Shown here: positions 1-6,188 of the stretch, piece after piece
Numbering within the stretch: position 1 is the stretch's first letter
How the letters are laid out: every line of letters starts with the position of its first letter
DNA from: DATAXV01 sp036272915
GTDB lineage: Bacteria; Chloroflexota; Dormibacteria; Dormibacterales; Dormibacteraceae
NCBI GenBank assembly: GCA_036272915.1
Contig: DATAXV010000117.1
Span: 1 to 13,410, forward strand
Length of the DNA stretch: 13,410 nucleotides
Direction of reading: 5' to 3'
The notes under the pieces: generated by a model
The model's database searches: none
Told to the model about the DNA's origin: nothing
The model's input: only the letters and a program-made list of their open reading frames with translations
Made by a program: the position numbers and the translations under genes

Positions 1-344
1 AACACCTGATCCTCTTCGACCGGACCTCCAGCTACTACGAGGTGACCCAGGCCGCCTTCCTCGCCGCTGGGATCACGGTGCGAGGCCTGATGGAACTGGA
101 CAACATCGAGGCGGCGAAGAAGATGGTCGAGCATGGCCTCGGCGTGTCCCTGCTGCCCCGCAGCTCGATCCGCGGCGAGATCCAGGGCGGCACCCTCCAG
201 GCCGTCGATCTCACCGGGGCGCCGCCGATGCGGCGGACCCTGGTCGCCATGCGACGAGCCGACGCCGGCCTTCCCAGCTCGCTCGTCGCCGCCTTCCTGC
301 TCCTCCTCGAGTCCGCCCCTTCGGAGCCGCCGCCGGCCGTATGA
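1..344 (+). CDS. LysR-type transcriptional regulator, C-terminal part (5' truncated by window)
   Basis: The frame is open from base 3 to the TGA at 342-344 and enters from outside the window, so only about 113 C-terminal residues are visible. They form the second half of a LysR effector-binding domain. The segment MELDNIEAAKKMVEHGLGVS followed by LLPRS is the characteristic stretch of this domain, around the helix and strand that close over the co-inducer. The N-terminal winged helix is not in the window, so target and effector cannot be inferred; the segment resembles the CysL/CbbR-like branch. A GTG at 42 lies inside the domain and is not the true start. The downstream aldo/keto reductase is convergent, so the regulated gene is more likely off the left edge, as is usual for divergently organised LysR genes. 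The stop codon lies in the loop of a GC-rich hairpin (327-355). Confidence 0.9.
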   Translation, partial: HLILFDRTSSYYEVTQAAFLAAGITVRGLMELDNIEAAKKMVEHGLGVSLLPRSSIRGEIQGGTLQAVDLTGAPPMRRTLVAMRRADAGLPSSLVAAFLLLLESAPSEPPPAV

Positions 345-355
345 GCCGGCGGCGG
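327..355. terminator. GC-rich hairpin over the LysR stop codon
   Basis: Perfect 11-bp arms (CCGCCGCCGGC at 327-337 and GCCGGCGGCGG at 345-355) enclose a 7-nt loop that contains the TGA of the LysR gene. No T-run follows on either strand. It sits between the convergent LysR and aldo/keto reductase genes and could end transcription from both sides. Part of the left arm is coding sequence, so chance GC-rich complementarity is possible. Confidence 0.45.
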
Positions 356-376
356 GCTGGGTGCGTTCCTGGAGCT

Positions 377-1312
377 TTACGCGGCTCCCGCGACCATGCC
401 GTCGAGTGCGGCCAGGGTCTCCGCGTCCAGCCGAACTCCCGCGGTGGCCACGTTCTCCTCGAGGTGGGCGACGCTCGAGGTGCCCGGGATGAGGAGCGTC
501 AGGGGATCGTGGGCGAGGAGCCAGGCGAGCCCGACCTGGGCCGGGGTCGCCCCCAGCGAGGTGGCTGCGGCCACCACCGCCGGCTGCTCGGCGACCTTGG
601 CCATGCCCGGGAAGGCCGAGCCGAGCGGGAAGAATGGGACCCAGGCGATGTCGTTCTCGCGGCACAGATCGAGAATCGGCTCTCCTGCGCGGTCAACCAG
701 GCTGTAGGGGTTCTGGACGCAGGCGATCCCGGCCGGTAGCGCCTGACGCAGCTGATCGACCGAGCAGTTGCTCAGGCCGATCCCGCCGATCTTGCCCTCC
801 TCTCGGAGAGCGACCATCTCGGCGATCTGGCTGTCGAGATCGACGATTTCGACGGGCACGCGGCCCTCGGCGGGATCGACCAGCCGAAGGTTGACCACAT
901 CCACGCGCTCGACCTCGAGACTGCGCAGGTTGGCCTCGACGCCAGCCCGCAGCTGCTCGGGCCGCTGGGCGCTCTGCCAGGCGGCATCGGCGTCCCGCGT
1001 GGCACCGACCTTGCTGACCAGCACCAGGCCCTCCGGATAGGGGTGCAGGGCGGCATGGATGAGCTCGTTGGAGACGCCGTCCCCATAGAACTGGGCGGTG
1101 TCGATGTGGTCGACACCCAGCTCGACCGCGCGGCGGAGAACGGCCAGGGCCGCCTCGCGGTCACGCGGTGGACCCCACACGCCGGGGCCCGGAAGCTGCA
1201 TCGCTCCGTAGCCGATCCGGGCGACCTGATGCCCGCCGAGATCGGCGGTTCCGGCCAGGGCCGCCGCTTTCCTGTCTACCGTCCCGTTCCCGCTGTTCTG
1301 CATGTCCGGCAT
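377..1312 (-). CDS. Aldo/keto reductase, YdbC-like branch
   Basis: Predicted 311-residue NAD(P)H-dependent oxidoreductase with a TIM-barrel AKR fold, reducing an aldehyde or ketone in the cytoplasm. The start is ATG at 1312, because AGGAG lies 8-9 bases upstream; the frame stays open further upstream but that part is not protein-like. The catalytic tetrad is visible as Asp71 and Tyr76 (HIDTAQFYG) and Lys101 (VLVSKVG). The usual catalytic His is replaced by Asn141 in VVNLRLVD. From memory of the family, this 'VNLR' form is typical of the branch holding E. coli YdbC/PdxI, reported as a pyridoxal reductase, so pyridoxal is one possible substrate; that is inference only. The C-terminal GIGLSN and the 'IPGTSSVAHLEEN' cofactor-binding segment are present. 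It is divergent from the TetR gene at 1429 and is its most likely target. Confidence 0.9.
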   Translation of the reverse strand: MPDMQNSGNGTVDRKAAALAGTADLGGHQVARIGYGAMQLPGPGVWGPPRDREAALAVLRRAVELGVDHIDTAQFYGDGVSNELIHAALHPYPEGLVLVSKVGATRDADAAWQSAQRPEQLRAGVEANLRSLEVERVDVVNLRLVDPAEGRVPVEIVDLDSQIAEMVALREEGKIGGIGLSNCSVDQLRQALPAGIACVQNPYSLVDRAGEPILDLCRENDIAWVPFFPLGSAFPGMAKVAEQPAVVAAATSLGATPAQVGLAWLLAHDPLTLLIPGTSSVAHLEENVATAGVRLDAETLAALDGMVAGAA

Positions 1313-1352
1313 GCGGCACTGCTCCTGTTCAACTCTCAGCTGCGAAGCCCGG

Positions 1353-1358
1353 TAGACT
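1353..1358 (+). promoter_or_regulatory. Possible -10 element (TAGACT) for the TetR gene
   Basis: TAGACT fits the TANNNT form of a sigma70-type -10 box. A start of transcription about 7 bases downstream would fall on the first GGAG-N4-CTCC dyad (1366-1377), which would suit autorepression. No convincing -35 is visible (TTCAAC at 1328-1333 gives a long 19-bp spacer). A six-base match can occur by chance. Confidence 0.3.
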
Positions 1359-1365
1359 CCTATGT

Positions 1366-1377
1366 GGAGGAGGCTCC
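1366..1377. promoter_or_regulatory. Dyad GGAG-GAGG-CTCC, candidate TetR operator half of a pair
   Basis: A four-base inverted repeat with a 4-bp centre, GGAG-N4-CTCC. The same layout appears as the perfect palindrome at 1404-1415, 38 bp downstream. Both lie between the divergent aldo/keto reductase and TetR genes, where a TetR dimer would repress both. Confidence 0.35.
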
Positions 1378-1403
1378 GGTACGGCGGTGATGCTACCACA
1401 AAC

Positions 1404-1415
1404 GGAGGATCCTCC
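1404..1415. promoter_or_regulatory. Perfect 12-bp palindrome GGAGGATCCTCC, candidate TetR operator
   Basis: A fully self-complementary 12-mer ending 13 bases before the TetR ATG at 1429. Its GGAGG is too far from that ATG to be a good ribosome binding site, which favours an operator. It shares the GGAG-N4-CTCC frame with the site at 1366-1377. Confidence 0.45.
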
Positions 1416-1428
1416 ACTTATCTGAACC

Positions 1429-2013
1429 ATGAAGAGAGAGGAATCGAGAACCCAGCGCGCCGATGCGCTGCGCAACCGCCAGCGGCTGATGGAGGTCGCC
1501 TTCCGCGCCTTCTCCTCGGGCGATGAGCCGGTGACCCTCGAGGCCATCGCCAGGGAGGCCGGCGTCGGCATCGGCACCCTCTACCGGCACTTCCCGACGC
1601 GGGAGGCGCTGGTCGAGGCGGTCTACCGGACCGAGCTGTCGCGGCTCCGCGAGAATGCCGAGCAACTCCTGGCGACGCACCCCGCCGACGTCGCGCTTCG
1701 CGCCTGGATGGACGGCTTCTCGAAGTACGTCGCGGCCAAGCACGGGATGGCCGAGACGTTGCGTGCCATCGCCGCCACCGGTGCCATCAGCAAGTCGGAG
1801 ACACATGGCCTGATGATCGGGACCATCCAGTTCCTGCTCGACGCCGGGAGAAGCGCCGGCAGCGTCCGCTCCGACGTCGACGCCGAGGACATCTTCGCCA
1901 GCCTCACCGGGATCTTTCTGGCCTCGGGCTCCCGGGACCAGGCGGCCCGGATGCTCGATCTGCTCATGCACGGCCTCCGTCCAGCCGTCGCGCTTCACCC
2001 CACCCCCCGCTGA
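1429..2013 (+). CDS. TetR/AcrR-family transcriptional regulator, SbtR-like C-terminal domain
   Basis: Predicted 194-residue dimeric repressor that binds DNA until a small ligand is bound. An N-terminal three-helix TetR domain (about residues 10-65) carries the recognition segment AREAGVGIGTLYRHFPTREA, nearly the family consensus. The C-terminal ligand domain (about 85-190), with TETLRAIAATGA and the closing LDLLMHGLRP, resembles the SbtR-like class common in actinobacteria and Chloroflexota. The ATG at 1429 is the only reasonable start, but it has no Shine-Dalgarno sequence at normal distance. It is divergent from the aldo/keto reductase and 58 bp upstream of a small membrane protein gene on the same strand. 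Regulation of the reductase, itself and possibly the membrane protein is inferred from this layout and from the dyads in the gap. Confidence 0.92.
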   Translation: MKREESRTQRADALRNRQRLMEVAFRAFSSGDEPVTLEAIAREAGVGIGTLYRHFPTREALVEAVYRTELSRLRENAEQLLATHPADVALRAWMDGFSKYVAAKHGMAETLRAIAATGAISKSETHGLMIGTIQFLLDAGRSAGSVRSDVDAEDIFASLTGIFLASGSRDQAARMLDLLMHGLRPAVALHPTPR

Positions 2014-2043
2014 TCGCGCCCTCCCAACACGCCCCACGCTAGC

Positions 2044-2062
2044 TATCCATATGATATGGATA
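2044..2062. promoter_or_regulatory. 19-bp AT-rich perfect palindrome (TATCCATAT-G-ATATGGATA)
   Basis: Two perfect 9-bp arms around one central G, strikingly AT-rich within a GC-rich window. A partial copy, ATCATATGG, follows at about 2067-2075. The centre contains TATGAT (2050-2055), a good -10 match, so a repressor bound here would block the promoter of the membrane protein gene that follows. The shape suits a small dimeric regulator of the PadR, MarR or TetR type; which one is unknown. Confidence 0.5.
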
Positions 2063-2071
2063 CCGAATCAT

Positions 2072-2419
2072 ATGGAAGAGTGTTGGACTGGCCGCTGGCC
2101 GGCGGCTGGCGTGACGGTGGCCGCGGCTGCCGCGACCGGCGCTCTGATCGTCGGAGGACTGGCCTCGTCAGAGCCCTCGGGCTCCATCGCCGGCTACCTG
2201 ACCGTCCGCAACGCTGTGCTCACAGCGGCGCCGCTGACCGGCCTCGCGCTCCGCTCGTGGCCAAGCCTCCGCGTTCTTCTCTCCGTCTGGGCGGTGGTCC
2301 AGGCCGGGGACGCCGCTGTCGGAGCGGCCGAGGGCAGTGTGCCCAGGGCCGGTGGTCCCGCCGTCTTCGGTGTCGCCCTTCTGGTCGCCGCGTGGAGGCT
2401 CAGGCTCCGAGCCCTCTGA
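2072..2419 (+). CDS. Small integral membrane protein, DUF4267-like
   Basis: Predicted 115 residues with four hydrophobic segments covering most of the chain, separated by short charged turns, so an inner-membrane four-helix protein. The pattern resembles the DUF4267 type of small membrane protein from memory: an Arg-Asn pair at the head of the second helix (YLTVRNAVL) and an Asp late in the third (VVQAGDAAV). No function is known. An in-frame ATG at 2051 would add seven residues, but it lies inside the 19-bp palindrome that looks like an operator with a -10 box, so 2072 is preferred; neither start has a Shine-Dalgarno sequence. It follows the TetR gene on the same strand, and TetR plus a small membrane protein is a common pairing. 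It ends convergent with the VOC gene. Confidence 0.65.
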   Translation: MEECWTGRWPAAGVTVAAAAATGALIVGGLASSEPSGSIAGYLTVRNAVLTAAPLTGLALRSWPSLRVLLSVWAVVQAGDAAVGAAEGSVPRAGGPAVFGVALLVAAWRLRLRAL

Positions 2420-2454
2420 GCAACGCGGCCGCCCGCGGTCAGCCCGTCGGGATG

Positions 2455-2605
2455 GTGGTCGCTCGCCGAGGGGGGCGATGGGGATGTCCGGATTCCAGAT
2501 CAGCGTCATGGTCTCGCTCGGCGATCCGGCGGCCAGGAAGTGGAGGCCCTTCGGTCCCAGCTCGGGGCCACCTGCCGCGCAGGGCAGGGACGGGTCGTGG
2601 TTGAT
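2455..2605 (-). pseudogene. Coding-like remnant without start, unassigned
   Basis: The 226-bp gap between the membrane protein and VOC genes is not plain spacer. On the minus strand, about 45-50 codons read with mostly G or C in the third position and a natural-looking composition, including GPKGLHFLAA and ETMTLIWNPDIPIAPLGE. The frame has no plausible start codon or ribosome site, and on both sides it runs into low-quality reading over the neighbouring genes. It looks like a leftover of a lost gene or part of a dispersed repeat. I do not recognise the family. Evidence is codon bias only, so it could be chance. Confidence 0.25.
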
Positions 2606-2609
2606 CGGA

Positions 2610-2635
2610 TGGGGGCAGCACCGGTGCTGCCCCCA
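2610..2635. terminator. Perfect 26-bp palindrome downstream of the VOC gene
   Basis: TGGGGGCAGCACC is followed directly by its exact reverse complement, giving 13-bp arms with no spacer. It starts 10 bases beyond the VOC stop codon and lies between convergent genes, which fits a two-way hairpin terminator. No T-run follows on either strand. Confidence 0.5.
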
Positions 2636-2645
2636 CCCGACGCTC

Positions 2646-3011
2646 TCACTGCTTGACCAGGCCGAGGACGTGCCCCTCGGGATCCGCGAAGAGGGCGAAC
2701 GCGATGCCCCCGGGGATCTGCACCGGAGCCTGGACCGTCCTGCCGCCCAGCCGCTCGACCCTGGCCAGCGTCGCCCCCAGGTCGTCGACACCGACGTAGA
2801 AGGTGGCGTGCCCGGGTCCCTCCGGCGCCGTCCCGATCCCGCCGTCGATGCCACCGGTGTCCCCGAAGTGGACCATGGTGTACGCGGTCGGGTCTCCATC
2901 GGGCTCGGCCAGCGGCCATCCGAAGGCCCCCTCGTAGAACCTCCTCAGCGCCCTCGCGTCGCGCCCCAGGACCTCGAAGTGGACCACCGGATTCGTGTTT
3001 GCGTTTGCCAT
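2646..3011 (-). CDS. VOC-superfamily protein (glyoxalase/bleomycin-resistance fold)
   Basis: Predicted 121-residue single-domain protein built from two beta-alpha-beta-beta-beta units. The typical landmarks are NPVVHFEVLGRD at the N-terminus, RRFYEGAFGWPL in the first half, GHATFYVGVDDL opening the second half and FADPEGHVLGLV at the end. Candidate metal ligands are His11, His68 and Glu112, but many small VOC proteins bind no metal, so the reaction is open. The ATG at 3011 is chosen because an upstream in-frame GTG (3041) falls inside the 33-bp inverted repeat; neither has a strong ribosome site. The gene is divergent from a WYL-domain regulator with that repeat between them, a familiar VOC/YafY-type arrangement, so the regulator probably controls it. 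Confidence 0.88.
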   Translation of the reverse strand: MANANTNPVVHFEVLGRDARALRRFYEGAFGWPLAEPDGDPTAYTMVHFGDTGGIDGGIGTAPEGPGHATFYVGVDDLGATLARVERLGGRTVQAPVQIPGGIAFALFADPEGHVLGLVKQ

Positions 3012-3026
3012 GGCAGCAGCGTGCGC

Positions 3027-3059
3027 CAGGGATTGTGACACCCTTCGTCACAATCCCTG
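3027..3059. promoter_or_regulatory. 33-bp inverted repeat, likely operator of the WYL regulator
   Basis: Perfect 13-bp arms, CAGGGATTGTGAC (3027-3039) and GTCACAATCCCTG (3047-3059), separated by 7 bp. It fills the gap between the divergent VOC (start 3011) and WYL regulator (start 3076) genes. Arms this long cannot be chance in a 64-bp gap. Placement within both promoter regions supports repression or activation of both genes by the WYL protein. Confidence 0.75.
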
Positions 3060-3075
3060 ATCTACCCTGAAGGAA

Positions 3076-4023
3076 ATGCGCGCCGATCGCCTGCTCTCGA
3101 TCCTTCTGCTCCTGCAGGCACGCGGGCGGATGACCGCCGGCGAGCTGGCGCGCCAGCTCGAGGTGTCGCGGCGCACCGTTTGCCGCGATCTCGACGCGCT
3201 GAGCGGGGCCGGGGTGCCGGTCGTCACCGACCGCGGGCCCAACGGCGGTGCGTCGCTGCTCGAGGGCTACCGGACCGACCTGACCGGCCTCACCGCCGCC
3301 GAGCTCGAGGCCCTGCTGGCGTTCGGGGGACAGGGGCCGGCCGCTGACCTCGGCCTCGGCACCGAGATCGACCGGGCCGCCCGAAAGCTGACGGTCGCCG
3401 CCGGGTCGCGAGCCACCGGACGGCTCAGGGACCGCATCCTGATCGACGGCGACCGGTGGTTCCGGTCGTCCCCGGTGCCCGCCCATCTGGCCCGCGTCCA
3501 GGATGCCCTCTGGCTCGATCGCAGAGTCCGGCTGCGGTACCGGCGGGCACTGGACCGCGTCGTCGACCGCCTGGTGGATCCCTACGGGCTGGTGTGCAAG
3601 AGCGGCACCTGGTACCTGCTCGCGGGCGTGGGAGGCCAGCCTCGCGTGTACCGGGTCTCTCGCATCGAGGGTGCCGAGCTGAGTGAGGAGGCATTCGAGA
3701 GGCCGCCCGGCTTCGATCTCCGCTGGGCGTGGGCGGCTCAGGTCGGGGATTTTCGCGGCGGCACACCCGAGCATCTGTCGGTGCTCGTGCGCGTCGCCGC
3801 CGACGTGTCGGACCGGTTCAGCCGGGTCGCGGGCGACCAGATCGTGGAGCGGCGCGGGGAGGGGATCGCCGTCCTCGAGGTCCCAGGGTGGTGGGCGGCG
3901 GTCGGTCTGCTGGCCATGTTCGGCGCGACGGTCGAGGTCCTAGAGCCGGAGGATCTGCGCCTGCGGATGGCCGGCATCGGGCGCGAGCTGGCCGGCCTGT
4001 ACGGCAGCGCCCCCAGGCCCTGA
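3076..4023 (+). CDS. WYL-domain transcriptional regulator (YafY/DeoR-type)
   Basis: Predicted 315-residue cytoplasmic regulator. Residues 1-60 form an HTH_11 winged helix, with LARQLEVSRRTVCRDLDALS as helix-turn-helix and GPNGGASLLEGY as wing. A WYL domain follows at about 140-200, with the name-giving residues at W179-Y180-L181 (GTWYLLAGV) and the ligand-contacting YRVSRI. A C-terminal WCX extension runs from about 225 to 310. WYL domains sense small ligands or nucleic acids; the ligand here is unknown. The ATG at 3076 follows GAAGGA with only one base between, so the ribosome site is unusually close. The protein probably binds the 33-bp inverted repeat just upstream and controls itself and the divergent VOC gene. 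It ends convergent with the S9 peptidase operon. Confidence 0.92.
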   Translation: MRADRLLSILLLLQARGRMTAGELARQLEVSRRTVCRDLDALSGAGVPVVTDRGPNGGASLLEGYRTDLTGLTAAELEALLAFGGQGPAADLGLGTEIDRAARKLTVAAGSRATGRLRDRILIDGDRWFRSSPVPAHLARVQDALWLDRRVRLRYRRALDRVVDRLVDPYGLVCKSGTWYLLAGVGGQPRVYRVSRIEGAELSEEAFERPPGFDLRWAWAAQVGDFRGGTPEHLSVLVRVAADVSDRFSRVAGDQIVERRGEGIAVLEVPGWWAAVGLLAMFGATVEVLEPEDLRLRMAGIGRELAGLYGSAPRP

Positions 4024-4143
4024 GCCCAGCCGGTCCGGCCGTGGACGCCCGGCGCCCCTCTCCCGCCTCCCGGTCAAGGCCGGGGGCGCGGCCGGCTCGG
4101 ACGCCGACCCGGGTGGCGGCACCCACAGTCGGTCGGTGAGGGT

Positions 4144-4170
4144 GGACCCGCGGTGGCGCCCGGCGGGTCC
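4144..4170 (-). terminator. Hairpin at the end of the SDR-GGT-S9 operon
   Basis: Perfect 8-bp arms, GGACCCGC and GCGGGTCC, around an 11-nt loop, seven bases beyond the S9 peptidase stop codon (4178). It is placed as an operon terminator but lacks a U-tract. The rest of the 154-bp gap to the WYL gene (4024-4143) holds only GC-rich sequence with no feature I can support. Confidence 0.4.
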
Positions 4171-4177
4171 GTGCCGA

Positions 4178-6181
4178 TCAGACCAGGTCGGGCCTGGTCC
4201 ACTCCTTTTCGAGGACATGCTCGTCGAGGAAGGCGAGCACGGTCTGGTACCAGACCGGGATGTTGCCGGGCCGGAGGATCCAGTGGTTCTCGTCCGGAAA
4301 GAAGAGGAAACGCGACGGCACCTCGTGGCGGCGCAGGTCGGTCCAGAGCCGGAGCGCCTCGGAGATGGGGACGCGGTAGTCGCGCTGGCCGTGTATCACC
4401 AGCATCGGCGTCCTGACGCTGGCGATGCTGTGCCGCGGCGACAGCTGCCGGTACCGCTCGTCCGGCTGATAGGGGCTCCCCCACTCCCGCTCCCAGAACG
4501 GCCCCGAGTCGGTGCTTCCATGGAACTGCTCCAGGTCCCAGAGGCCGGCGTGGCTGACGATGGCGCGGAAGCGGTCCGAGTGGCCCGCGATCCAGTTCGC
4601 CATGTAGCCGCCGAAGGAGCCGCCCATGGCGGCGGTGCGGGTGGCGTCGAGGTCGGGCCGGCGCAGCGCCTCGTCCAGCGACGCCTCGAGGTCGGCGAGC
4701 ACGACCTCTCCCCAACGGCCCCAGGCGCGCTGGATGAAGTCGTGGCCGTAGCCGATGGACAGCGCCGGGTCCGGCTGGAGCACGGCGTAGCCCCTCTCCG
4801 CCATCAGGTGCGGGTTCCACCGCCACTGCCAGGCGCCCCAGCTGCTCAGCGGGCCACCGTGGATCCAGAGGAGGAGCGGCGCCGGGTGCTCCGCCGAGGC
4901 GCCGGCGGGAAGGGTCAGCCAGGCCCTGATCTCGACCCCGTCGGCGGCGTGGGCGACGACCTCCTCGACCCGCCCCGCCACGGTCAGGGCCGGGCCTGGT
5001 CCGGGCAGCTCGGCGACCTTCCCGCCGGCGTCGATCCGCACCGGGCGGGGCGCCTCGGACAGCGAGGAGCGGAGGGCATAGAGGCCACCCTCGGGCGCCG
5101 GGCAGAGGCTGGAGAAGCAGCCCTCGTCGGTGAGGCGCCGGAGCTCCCCTGAGGCCAGCTCCAGCTCGTAGACGGGCACCCTCCCCCGCTCGGCGATGGC
5201 GAGGTAGAGCCGGCTCGCATCCGGCGACCAGGCCGCCTCCTGCGGCCAGAGGTCGTGGGCGGAGAGGGCATCGTGATGCTCTCCGCTGGCCAGGTCGACC
5301 AGCCAGAGGCCGAGGTCGCTGGCCCGGTCGTAGGCGGCCCTCTCCTCGCGGAGGACGGCCACCCAGGCGCCGTCGGGCGAGACCGTGGGCGCCATGTAGT
5401 CGCCGTCCGAGGCGAGGGTGCGGCGGCCGTCGGGACCGATCGCGACGAGGTCGAACTCGATCAGCCCGGCGCCGGCGTCCCTGGCCCAGTTGGTGACCAC
5501 CGTGCTGCCGTCGGGGGTGAGGTCGTAGCTCGATTCGTGCAGCGCCTGGCTGACCTCGCCGGTGACATCCTCGACCTCGCCGCCGCCGGCGACGTCGAGC
5601 TTGAGCAGGCGCGCCGACCGCGGACCCAGCTCGTGGTCCCAGTACCGGATCGGATAGCTCTCGAAGAGGATCGCGCTGCTGCCGGCGTCCTTGCGCCTCT
5701 TCGCCTTCTCGGTGTCGGCGGCGAGCGTGTCCGAGTCCACGAAGAGCGGCGCCGAGAAGGCGAGCACCGGCGCCGAGCGGGCGGCGGTGACGCCGCCCAC
5801 GCCGCCGCTGATGGAGGCCAGGGGCCGGGCCTCGCCACCCCCCGCGGGCAGGACCCACAGCCGCCCCTCGGCCTCGTCGTCCTTCACCGTCGGATCGGGC
5901 CGGGCGGAGGCGAAGACCAGGGAGCCGTCGGGGAGGAAGGCGGCGCCCCCCTCCCCCTTCTCCGAATAGGTCAGGCGACGAGGCCGGCCCTCACCGCCGG
6001 TGGCCAGCTCCCAGAGCGAGGTGCCGTAGCGCTTGCCGTCGGCGGCGAGCTGCTGGACCGTCATCACCAGCCGCCCGCCGTCCGGCGAGAGGATCAGGCC
6101 GCCGACCCTGGGAATGGCCGTGTAGCCGTCCAGGGTCAGGCCTCGAACGTGGTCGTCGCCTTCTGCCATAGGGGGCATCAT
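4178..6181 (-). CDS. S9-family (prolyl oligopeptidase-type) serine peptidase
   Basis: Predicted 667 residues, the usual size for a DPP-IV/acylaminoacyl-peptidase-like enzyme. Residues about 10-390 make the seven-bladed propeller, with blade repeats such as LSPDGGRLVM and VSPDGAWVAV. Residues about 420-667 are the alpha/beta-hydrolase domain. The catalytic triad is visible: Ser522 in GGSFGGYMANW, Asp601 in HGQRDYRVPIS and His633 in DENHWILRP. Such enzymes cut short peptides or remove acylated N-terminal residues. No signal peptide is seen, so it is probably cytoplasmic. The start is uncertain: ATGs at 6181, 6178 and 6169 are in frame and none has a Shine-Dalgarno sequence; translation is probably coupled to the GGT gene, whose stop lies 7-19 bases upstream. 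It is the last gene of the SDR-GGT-S9 operon. Confidence 0.93.
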   Translation of the reverse strand: MMPPMAEGDDHVRGLTLDGYTAIPRVGGLILSPDGGRLVMTVQQLAADGKRYGTSLWELATGGEGRPRRLTYSEKGEGGAAFLPDGSLVFASARPDPTVKDDEAEGRLWVLPAGGGEARPLASISGGVGGVTAARSAPVLAFSAPLFVDSDTLAADTEKAKRRKDAGSSAILFESYPIRYWDHELGPRSARLLKLDVAGGGEVEDVTGEVSQALHESSYDLTPDGSTVVTNWARDAGAGLIEFDLVAIGPDGRRTLASDGDYMAPTVSPDGAWVAVLREERAAYDRASDLGLWLVDLASGEHHDALSAHDLWPQEAAWSPDASRLYLAIAERGRVPVYELELASGELRRLTDEGCFSSLCPAPEGGLYALRSSLSEAPRPVRIDAGGKVAELPGPGPALTVAGRVEEVVAHAADGVEIRAWLTLPAGASAEHPAPLLLWIHGGPLSSWGAWQWRWNPHLMAERGYAVLQPDPALSIGYGHDFIQRAWGRWGEVVLADLEASLDEALRRPDLDATRTAAMGGSFGGYMANWIAGHSDRFRAIVSHAGLWDLEQFHGSTDSGPFWEREWGSPYQPDERYRQLSPRHSIASVRTPMLVIHGQRDYRVPISEALRLWTDLRRHEVPSRFLFFPDENHWILRPGNIPVWYQTVLAFLDEHVLEKEWTRPDLV

Positions 6182-6188
6182 GCAGGAC

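Noticed and set aside
2506..3774. 422-codon minus-strand frame across the VOC and WYL genes
   Set aside because: It is a shadow of the two well-supported genes, with low-complexity translation and no recognisable motif.
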